The translations under genes were made by a program, and so were the position numbers. The notes under the pieces were generated by a model. The model was given only the letters and a program-made list of their open reading frames with translations. It searched no databases and had not been told where the DNA came from. From Sphingomonas sp. (GTDB taxonomy: Bacteria; Pseudomonadota; Alphaproteobacteria; Sphingomonadales; Sphingomonadaceae), in contig JAFOMG010000017.1 in the NCBI GenBank assembly GCA_017418975.1, positions 806,001 through 870,000 of the forward strand: DNA of 64,000 bases, given 5' to 3'. Numbering within the stretch: position 1 is the stretch's first letter; each line of letters begins with the position of its first letter. Below are positions 51,380 through 57,010 of this stretch, one piece after another.

Positions 51380-52420
51380 TCACCTGTCGCGAACCGCATC
51401 GCCCGACACGCGCCGTACCAGATGGCAGCCGTCCGGCTGCTGCTCGAACCCCCAGCGCTGCCCGGTGAAGCGCGCGATCACATCGGCCGCGGTCCGCGCA
51501 TGCTGGCTCGGCTTGACCGTCGTGAAGCTTCCTCCCTCCGCAATCGCGAAAGGCAGCAATAGCTGATCGGCCAGATACGGCCCGGCGAACGCCCGCGATT
51601 CCAGGAACCCGGCCATGCGATGGGCCGCGGTCTTGGCAAGCGCCTCCGCCGATACGCCCAGCCGGCCGAAGCCGGTGACGATCTCCGTCGCATGCTCGAA
51701 GACCGCCTCGAGCAGCAACGCATTGCCCGGCCCCTGCGCGTCAGGAAGCTCGCGAACCGCGAAGGACCGTTCGGGCCAGTCCGGCAGCAGCTTGCGCGCG
51801 GTGGCGAGCTCGCGCTCCGCGATGCCGTGCGGCAACGCCGCGAACAATGCCGTACCGGCCACCGACAGCAGCGCGCCGCGATCGAGGCAGTGGATCGGAG
51901 CCAACGCGCCCGGGATGAGATCGACCTCGATCCGGCCGCCGCCGCGCGGGTAGAAACCGTGGCGCACCAGCCGCATCTCGATCCCCGCGCCCATACGCCG
52001 CATCACGGGCGCGAACGCCTTCGCCACGAAGTCGAACGGCGGCGCCAGCATATTGTGAGTGCCCCCCTCGAGGACCAGCCGCGAGGGGCCGCCGGCGAGG
52101 AGCAAAGGCATCAGCACCGTCTGCAGGACCAGCCCCGTGCTGCCCGCGGTGCCCACCGCGAAATGATATTCGCCCGGCGCGACGCGGCCCGGCGTGAAGC
52201 TGAAGTCGGAGGCACCGACCGCCACGCCCTCGCAAGTCGCGCCGCCGATCGCGCACGCCGCCTCGATCGCGGTGACGTGCTGGCGCATCAGCCCGGGCTT
52301 CTCGCGCTTGCCGCGAGTATTGATGATGCGGAAGGGCTGCCCCGTGACGAGCGACAGCGCGCAGGAATTGCGCACGATCTGGCCGCCGCCTTCGCCTTCC
52401 GATCCGTCGATGATGATCAT
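51380..52420 (-). CDS. rtcA: RNA 3'-terminal phosphate cyclase
   Basis: A 346-residue RtcA. It opens IIIDGSEGEGGGQIVRNSCA (diagnostic) and continues INTRGKREKPGLMRQHVTAI, HFAVGTAGSTGLVLQTVLMP, VRHGFYPRGGGRIEVDLIPG. The AMP-accepting His is at residue 307 in VKPSQHARTAADVI (His309 in the E. coli enzyme). It converts RNA 3'-phosphates to 2',3'-cyclic phosphates, which RtcB can use. The ATG overlaps the nucleotidyltransferase stop (ATGA). Last gene of the sigma-54-controlled repair operon. Confidence 0.96.
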   Translation of the reverse strand: MIIIDGSEGEGGGQIVRNSCALSLVTGQPFRIINTRGKREKPGLMRQHVTAIEAACAIGGATCEGVAVGASDFSFTPGRVAPGEYHFAVGTAGSTGLVLQTVLMPLLLAGGPSRLVLEGGTHNMLAPPFDFVAKAFAPVMRRMGAGIEMRLVRHGFYPRGGGRIEVDLIPGALAPIHCLDRGALLSVAGTALFAALPHGIAERELATARKLLPDWPERSFAVRELPDAQGPGNALLLEAVFEHATEIVTGFGRLGVSAEALAKTAAHRMAGFLESRAFAGPYLADQLLLPFAIAEGGSFTTVKPSQHARTAADVIARFTGQRWGFEQQPDGCHLVRRVSGDAVRDR

Positions 52421-53196
52421 GTATTCACCAGTTCGAGAAAAAGTTGGTTGGCGCGATCGACGAAGCGGTCGCGCAGCTTGCGCGCGGGCAGTTCGCCCGC
52501 GCGCCCGAGCTCGCCGCGGATCAGCGCGTCGATCTCGGGCAGGCGGGTGCCGTTGGCGCGCTCGTTGGTGCATGCCTTGGCTTCGACCAGCGCCTCGACC
52601 TGCTCGACCAGCACGGCCGGCAGATCGCTGGCCGCGACCAGCGCCTGCAGGTTCATCGGCGGGCGGGCATCCGGGTTCAGCCGGATCGCGCGGATCGCCA
52701 GCGCGGGACGCAGGGCGTAGAAATATTTCTTCACCGGCACGTCCCCCGCGCCGCCCAGCCAGCGGTCCGCCGCCAGCTTGCCCGAGCGCGCATAATGATA
52801 GGCGATCGCCCGCGGATCGAGCAGATCGTCCGCCAGTTCGGCGAGCCGGGCGATGAAGGGGTCGTCGGTCCGGTAGCGGATCGGCGAGAGCATCCATTCG
52901 CTCACCACGGCGTTCGACTTGAGCAGTAGGCCGAGCGCCTTGCGCACGTCCCAGCCGTTCAGGTCGATCTCGTCCTCGATCGGCGTCTCGATCACGTCGC
53001 GCCCCGGCGCGAGCGACAGATACCAGTCGCGCGGGCGCACATAGAGGAAGCGCACATCATAATCGCTGTCGGGCGAAGGAAAGCCCCAGGCCCGCGAGCC
53101 GGACTCGATCGCGAGCAGCAGGCGCACGCCATGCGTCGCCTCGATCGCGTCGAGCCGGGTCTCGATCTCCCGCCGGACGGCGGGAGGGATGGTCAT
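52417..53196 (-). CDS. Polymerase-beta-type nucleotidyltransferase in the Rtc operon
   Basis: A 259-residue predicted nucleotidyltransferase of the COG3541/YcgL type. The active-site strand-helix reads LLLAIESGSRAWGFPSPDSD then YDVRFLYVRPRDW, giving GS and the D-x-D metal ligands. DEIDLNGWDVRKALGLLLKS supplies the third acidic residue. C-terminal PVKKYFYALRPALAIRAIRL and PMNLQALVAASDLPAVL are conserved in the family. The substrate is unknown; between rtcB and rtcA it probably adds nucleotides to, or otherwise treats, damaged RNA ends (inference). GAGG precedes the ATG at 53196, and an ATG at 53214 is an alternative. It is coupled to rtcA by ATGA. Confidence 0.85.
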   Translation of the reverse strand: MTIPPAVRREIETRLDAIEATHGVRLLLAIESGSRAWGFPSPDSDYDVRFLYVRPRDWYLSLAPGRDVIETPIEDEIDLNGWDVRKALGLLLKSNAVVSEWMLSPIRYRTDDPFIARLAELADDLLDPRAIAYHYARSGKLAADRWLGGAGDVPVKKYFYALRPALAIRAIRLNPDARPPMNLQALVAASDLPAVLVEQVEALVEAKACTNERANGTRLPEIDALIRGELGRAGELPARKLRDRFVDRANQLFLELVNT

Positions 53197-53235
53197 GTCA
53201 GCCTCGGTCGTCATCTTTCGTCTCATCGGAACATC

Positions 53236-53271
53236 GGAGGCGCCGCTCCCCTTGCCGGGAAGCGGCGCTCC
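53236..53271 (-). other. Stable hairpin just upstream of the nucleotidyltransferase gene
   Basis: CGCCGCT pairs with AGCGGCG, with flanking GAG/CTC and C/G pairs around a short loop, about 40 bases before the start codon. It is the third of three strong stem loops in the rtcB-nucleotidyltransferase spacer. Confidence 0.5.
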
Positions 53272-53334
53272 ACTGCACCCTTTCGGGAATTTGGCGGTGT
53301 GCGATCGGCGCGAGCGACGAGAGCTTTTGCCCGC

Positions 53335-53400
53335 GGCTGCTTGCGCAGCCGGTGAAACGGGGCGGCATGCCCCCGGCATGCCGCTTGATCCCGTTTCACC
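53335..53400 (-). other. Tandem perfect hairpins overlapping the rtcB stop codon
   Basis: On the minus strand GGTGAAACGGG (from 53400) pairs with CCCGTTTCACC (to 53351), and inside it GCGGCATGCC pairs with GGCATGCCGC around GGG, with only an ATCAA bulge: 21 perfect pairs. Directly after it lies GGCTGC-GCAA-GCAGCC (53335-53350), a GNRA-type tetraloop hairpin. The first hairpin covers the rtcB stop codon. There is no T tract, so a processing or 3'-end-protection element is more likely than a terminator. It lacks the GGCGAATG signature of the Y RNAs. Confidence 0.65.
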
Positions 53401-54622
53401 CCTTCACGCACACCACCTGCTTGAGCGTATGGACGATCTCGACCAGGTCGGCCTGCGCCGCCATCACGGCCTCGATCGGCTTGTACGCCTTCGGCGTTTC
53501 GTCGATCACGCCTTCGTCCTTGCGGCACTCGACGCCCGCGGTGTCGCGGATATGCTCGTCGAGCGTCACCAGCTTCTTGGCCGCGGTACGGGACATGATG
53601 CGCCCCGCGCCGTGGCTGCAGCTGTCGAACGATTCCGCATTGCCCAGGCCGCGCACGATGAACGACTTGGCGCCCATCGATCCGGGGATGATCCCCAGCA
53701 CGCCCTTGGCCGCGCGGACCGCGCCCTTGCGGGTGACCAGCACATTCTCACCGAAGTGATTCTCGCGCTGGACGTAATTGTGGTGGCAATTGACTGCCTC
53801 CATCTCCGCATCGAACGGCTTGGCGATCTGCCCTCGCAGCGCACGGATGACGTTGGTCATCATCGTCCGCCGATTGAGCGCCGCGAAGTCCTGGGCCCAG
53901 CCGACCGCCTCGACATAATCGTCGAAATGGTCGGTCCCTTCCGGGAAATAGGCCAGGTCCTCATCGGGCAGGTTGATGTGCCACTTGCGCATGTCCTGCT
54001 TGGCCAGTTCGATGAAGAACGTGCCGATGGCATTGCCCACGCCGCGCGATCCCGAATGGAGCATCACCCACACGCGCTGCTCCTGATCCAGGCACAGCTC
54101 GATGAAGTGGTTGCCCGTGCCCAGCGTCCCCAGATGCACCAGGTGATTGGTGTTCTTGAGCCGCGGATACTTCTCGGTGATCCGATCGAAGCGCTGCGCC
54201 AGCGTGGCCCAGGCCTCGACGATCGCCGCGGGCGGATCGCCCCAGCTGCCCTGGTCGCGCTTGCCGCGGCCGACCGAGCGGCCATGCGGCACCGCCTGCT
54301 CGATGGCACTGCGGACGCCCTCCAGATTGTCGGGCAGGTCGCTCGCCACCAGCGAGGTGCGTGCCGCCATCATGCCGCAGCCGATGTCGACACCCACCGC
54401 CGCCGGGATCACCGCGCCCTTGGTCGGGATCACCGAGCCCACGGTCGCGCCGATACCGACATGGACGTCGGGCATCGCCGCCACATGCTTGAACACGAAC
54501 GGCATCTGCGCCGCCCGCGCCAACTGCGCGCGCGCGCCATCTTCCACGGGCACGCCGCGGGTCCACATCTTGATCGGCACGCCGCCTTCGACGTGCTGGA
54601 AATCGTACAAAGTCTCGGTCAT
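53396..54622 (-). CDS. rtcB: RNA-splicing ligase RtcB
   Basis: A 408-residue RNA ligase, the same length as E. coli RtcB. AAVGVDIGCGM gives the metal ligands Asp79 and Cys82. GTGNHFIELCLD and VWVMLHSGSRGVGN supply the His ligands, and the guanylated His is 337 in SCSHGAGRIMSR, exactly as in E. coli. RtcB joins 2',3'-cyclic phosphate or 3'-phosphate ends to 5'-OH ends using GTP and Mn. AGGAGGTCGAA stands before the ATG at 54622, only 27 bases after the third Y RNA. Confidence 0.98.
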   Translation of the reverse strand: MTETLYDFQHVEGGVPIKMWTRGVPVEDGARAQLARAAQMPFVFKHVAAMPDVHVGIGATVGSVIPTKGAVIPAAVGVDIGCGMMAARTSLVASDLPDNLEGVRSAIEQAVPHGRSVGRGKRDQGSWGDPPAAIVEAWATLAQRFDRITEKYPRLKNTNHLVHLGTLGTGNHFIELCLDQEQRVWVMLHSGSRGVGNAIGTFFIELAKQDMRKWHINLPDEDLAYFPEGTDHFDDYVEAVGWAQDFAALNRRTMMTNVIRALRGQIAKPFDAEMEAVNCHHNYVQRENHFGENVLVTRKGAVRAAKGVLGIIPGSMGAKSFIVRGLGNAESFDSCSHGAGRIMSRTAAKKLVTLDEHIRDTAGVECRKDEGVIDETPKAYKPIEAVMAAQADLVEIVHTLKQVVCVKG

Positions 54623-54649
54623 TTCGACCTCCTGCAAACGCGATCATGG

Positions 54650-54778
54650 TGCCGGCGACGAGCAGTGACGAGACGTTTTTTACTGAGCTATCCGGTTGCC
54701 CGGAGGCGGAATTGAACCGCCGACCTCCCGCATCGCTGCGGGTGCTCTACCCTGTAGTCCCGCCGGCATTCGCCAGCA
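54650..54778 (-). ncRNA. Y RNA 3 (permuted tRNA-like, opened in the D loop)
   Basis: About 129 nt. The closing helix pairs 54770-54778 with 54650-54658 (9 bp, one G-U). It starts with GGCGAATG (54767-54774) and ends with CTCGTCGCC (54654-54662). Inside, a complete tRNA cloverleaf appears in permuted order: D 3' half GGTAGAGC (54744-54751), anticodon-type arm CCCGC/GCGGG (54727-54742), T arm GGCGG-TTCAATT-CCGCC (54705-54721), acceptor-type stem TCCGG/CCGGA closed by GCAA (54691-54704), then D 5' half AGCTCAGT (54682-54689). This matches bacterial Y RNA architecture (Ro-binding stem plus tRNA-mimic domain). Ends are estimated from the helix. Confidence 0.82.
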
Positions 54779-54787
54779 TGAATTCGG

Positions 54788-54929
54788 TCACGGCGACGAG
54801 GATTGGGAAAGACTGCCCCGAAGGGCCGGTGCTCTATCCGCTGAGCTACTGTCCCCCGAAAGGGACAGGCGGGATTTGAACCCGCGACACCCGCATACCA
54901 ATGTAGTCCTTGCCCGGCATTCGCCGTGA
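54788..54929 (-). ncRNA. Y RNA 2 (permuted tRNA-like with UUCG-capped arm)
   Basis: About 142 nt. A perfect 9-bp closing helix pairs 54921-54929 with 54788-54796. GGCGAATG lies at 54918-54925 and CTCGTCGCC at 54792-54800. The tRNA-like core runs T arm GCGGG-TTCAAAT-CCCGC (54869-54885), acceptor stem CTGTCCC/GGGACAG closed by a 6-base loop (54849-54868), full D arm GCTC-AGCGGATA-GAGC (54831-54846), then GCCC-TTCG-GGGC (54815-54826), a UUCG hairpin where an anticodon arm would be. The T and D loops keep the residues modified in real tRNAs. It lies 9 bases from Y RNA 3. Confidence 0.87.
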
Positions 54930-54939
54930 TGTTCGTGTT

Positions 54940-55101
54940 GGGCCGCGGCGACGAGGGGTGACGAGACTGTCCTTGAGCTACCGCTGCAACGGGGGGACTC
55001 AAACCCCACCTCCCGTTCGGCCAAAGCCTCCCGGGCGCTCTTTCCGGACTTTCGGGTTTCCCCTTCGAGCAATGTAATCCCGTCGGCATTCGCCACGGCC
55101 C
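54940..55101 (-). ncRNA. Y RNA 1 (closest to rsr, longest)
   Basis: About 162 nt, beginning 6 bases after the rsr stop codon. A 12-bp closing helix pairs 55090-55101 with 54940-54951 (one G-U). GGCGAATG lies at 55087-55094 and CTCGTCGCC at 54947-54955. It has a T-arm-like GGGG-TTTGAGT-CCCC (54993-55007), a short acceptor-like CCGT/GCGG hairpin, and TAGCTCA of a D arm (54974-54980), whose 3' partner is poor. An extra 5' stem (GCTC to GAGC, about 55034-55067) makes it longer. It is the most diverged of the three, 10 bases from Y RNA 2. Confidence 0.78.
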
Positions 55102-55106
55102 TGTTC

Positions 55107-56657
55107 TTACAACTCCACCTGCTTGACGATGCCCACCCAGTCGCGCGTGTCGCCCGAGACGAAGCGCGCGATGGTGTCGAACACCGCGTCGGAGAATCCC
55201 CCGACGTTGAGAATGTCCGCCCGCCCCTGCGGCGCCTGGCTGGTGCCATAGGGCTGGATGTCGATGCAGACGAGCTTGGCGGCCGGGTTGCGGCGCTTGA
55301 TCTCGTTCCACTCGCGCAAGGTCGCGGTCGCCCCGCCCCGGACCGAATCGATCCAGGACTGGTTGTCCGAGACGATCACCACCAGGTCGACGGCAGCCCG
55401 CATCGCGTTCAGCATCGCCAGCGGCGCCGAGACATTGGTCCCGCCCCCGCCGATCGCCGCCAGCTTCGCCGCATTCACGGCGAGCCGCGCACGCGGATCG
55501 AGCCTCACGCCCACGACGTGGTTCTCGAACGGCACCACCTGGGTATCGCGGTTGGTCCGCAGCATCGCCGCCGCGACCAGGGCCGCGACATCGATGCAGC
55601 GCACCGCCGAGGAAGCCCCCTTGCGATAGCCAGTCACCGGCGAAGACATCGATCCCGACACATCGGGGCAGACGACCACATGGCCCGGCACCTTCGGCAC
55701 GCGGACGAGCGACTGCTCGAGCGCATCCTCCAGCGCCGCCTGGACCTTGAGCGGCACGCTCGCGCGCGCCTGGTCCAGCGCCACCATCAGCTGGTACGGC
55801 ATCGGCCGCACCTTCGCGATCGCCTCCGCATCCGCCAGCCGCGCGGCCACCGCCTCGGTGACTCCCTTCACGTCGAACGCGCCGTTGCGCGCCAGCGTGT
55901 TGAGGTTCATCCGCAGCGCCTGCCACCCGATCCGGGTCGCCAGCACCGCCCAGTCTTCCGCGGTCAGCGAAAAGGCGGTCAGCCACTCGAACGGCACCGG
56001 CGGCAGCGGGAGCGACCGATCGGCCTTCCACGCCTCGAACGCTGCGACCTCGGCGGGCAAAGCGGCCACGTCATAAGGACGCCCGATCAGCCAGCCATAG
56101 AAAGCGCACCGGCCCGCATCGGCGGGCTTGGGGTGCACCATGCGCACCACGTCCGCCAGGCTCGGATCCTTGCCGGTCGCCGCCGCCATCAGCTGCGGCA
56201 TCGACGCCCGCTCCAGCCAGTGCTGGACCAGTCGCTTCGGCCGCGAGCCGAGCGAGGTGCGCCCCACCTGCCCCGAGCGCAGGATCTGCACGAAGTTGCG
56301 CAGCATCCGCCCATTGTCGATCACCCGGTCGAACACCGGGATCGCCAGATCGGGCTCCGCCACCGTGAGATAGGCCGCCAGCAGCGCCGGCATGTCCTTC
56401 ATCGCGCCGGACCGGCGGGCATAGACCGCCGCCTGCGCCACGAAGGCCGGGTCGCAGGCCTGGGCCGCCGCCAGCACATCGGCCAGCTGCGCCTCGGCTC
56501 CGCCATAGAAAGTGTCGGCCAGCGTGCCGGTCGCGGCCAGCTGGGCAAGCTTGTGCTCGGGCCCATAGGCATAGGCCGGCGCGCCCTCGCGGTTTACCGT
56601 GTCCGCCACGGGCATCAGCCTTGCGATCGCCGAAGCGAACAGTCCCTTGTTGGCCAT
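55107..56657 (-). CDS. rsr: Ro60-like TROVE-domain protein (Rsr)
   Basis: A 516-residue Ro ortholog. The N-terminal HEAT-type TROVE ring covers residues 20-320 (MLRNFVQILRSGQVGRTSLG, RPKRLVQHWLERASMPQLMA, WQALRMNLNTLARNGAFDVK), with family motifs for binding Y RNA outside and single-stranded RNA ends inside. The vWA domain (325-516) has an intact MIDAS start DVSGSMSSP (332-340) and VIVSDNQSW. Bacterial Rsr with Y RNA delivers structured RNA to PNPase or other ribonucleases. The start at 56657 follows TTGAGGAGTTGG and the tRNA-like leader. It is the first gene of the operon, directly followed by three Y RNAs. Confidence 0.95.
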   Translation of the reverse strand: MANKGLFASAIARLMPVADTVNREGAPAYAYGPEHKLAQLAATGTLADTFYGGAEAQLADVLAAAQACDPAFVAQAAVYARRSGAMKDMPALLAAYLTVAEPDLAIPVFDRVIDNGRMLRNFVQILRSGQVGRTSLGSRPKRLVQHWLERASMPQLMAAATGKDPSLADVVRMVHPKPADAGRCAFYGWLIGRPYDVAALPAEVAAFEAWKADRSLPLPPVPFEWLTAFSLTAEDWAVLATRIGWQALRMNLNTLARNGAFDVKGVTEAVAARLADAEAIAKVRPMPYQLMVALDQARASVPLKVQAALEDALEQSLVRVPKVPGHVVVCPDVSGSMSSPVTGYRKGASSAVRCIDVAALVAAAMLRTNRDTQVVPFENHVVGVRLDPRARLAVNAAKLAAIGGGGTNVSAPLAMLNAMRAAVDLVVIVSDNQSWIDSVRGGATATLREWNEIKRRNPAAKLVCIDIQPYGTSQAPQGRADILNVGGFSDAVFDTIARFVSGDTRDWVGIVKQVEL

Positions 56658-56674
56658 CGTCCAACTCCTCAACA

Positions 56675-56752
56675 TGGTCAGGGCGGCAGGACTCGAACCT
56701 GCGACCTCCCGCTCCCAAGGCGGGCGCTCTGCGCAGCCTGAGCTACGCCCTG
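56675..56752 (-). ncRNA. tRNA-Pro-like RNA in the rsr operon leader
   Basis: A 78-base tRNA-shaped sequence in normal (unpermuted) order. Acceptor CAGGGCG pairs with CGCCCTG and is followed by ACCA. The anticodon arm CCCGC-CTTGGGA-GCGGG has anticodon UGG (Pro). The T arm is GCAGG-TTCGAGT-CCTGC. The D stem GCTC/GAGC is intact, but the D loop is AGGCTGCGCA without the usual GG of the tRNA elbow, and the acceptor starts C-A rather than the C-G usual for tRNA-Pro. It is transcribed from the sigma-54 promoter and its CCA is 18 bases from the rsr ATG. Best read as a tRNA mimic or bait, or possibly a real but unusual tRNA-Pro. Confidence 0.75.
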
Positions 56753-56849
56753 TGAAATTTCCCGGGGGCGGCCAGCCCATTCCGGCCGCCCCGCGTTTCC
56801 GCTGCCGGACCGGGAGGTTCGACAACTCCCCGTTCGACGCCACAAGCAT

Positions 56850-56865
56850 TGCAGCGGACGTGCCA
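56850..56865 (-). promoter_or_regulatory. Sigma-54 promoter of the rsr-Y RNA-rtcB-rtcA operon
   Basis: On the minus strand TGGCACG-TCCG-CTGCA matches the -24/-12 consensus TGGCACG-N4-TTGCA at all but one position, with the GG and GC exactly 10 bases apart. Transcription would start near 56838, about 86 bases before the tRNA-like RNA. A sigma-54 activator (RtcR) is encoded divergently. Confidence 0.85.
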
Positions 56866-56889
56866 GTTTCTTCGAACGGCAGACTAGAA

Positions 56890-56909
56890 AATAACAAGAC
56901 ATTGTTATT
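56890..56909. promoter_or_regulatory. Candidate RtcR upstream activating palindrome
   Basis: AATAACAA (56890-56897) and TTGTTATT (56902-56909) form a perfect 8-base inverted repeat around GACA, about 60 bases upstream of the predicted operon start, in an AT-rich island. A second palindrome ATTACGTAAT overlaps its edge (56907-56916). Enhancer sites for sigma-54 activators have this layout. Confidence 0.5.
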
Positions 56910-56931
56910 ACGTAATTTTATTTCTGAAATC

Positions 56932-56968
56932 GCTGGATCCGGGATTTCATCGTCATCGCGCGATCCAG
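56932..56968. promoter_or_regulatory. Second inverted repeat in the rtcR-rsr intergenic region
   Basis: GCTGGATC and GATCCAGC are perfect inverted arms about 20 bases apart, between the palindrome at 56890 and the rtcR start. It could be another activator site or part of the rtcR leader. Nothing further is seen up to 57010. Confidence 0.35.
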
Positions 56969-57010
56969 CATTTTTCTATCGCAAGGGATCGTTATTTATC
57001 CTATGGGATA

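Noticed and set aside
54650..55101. Cluster of degenerate tRNA pseudogenes or tRNA gene fragments
   Set aside because: The T-arm, acceptor and D-arm pieces are in the same permuted order in all three units, with matching closing helices and a shared GGCGAATG/CTCGTCGCC signature. Random decay would not keep these. Y RNAs explain all of it.
54650..55101. CRISPR-like array (a motif repeated three times at about 160-base spacing)
   Set aside because: The repeated motif is short, spacing is irregular, the intervening sequence is structured and tRNA-like, and there are no cas genes.
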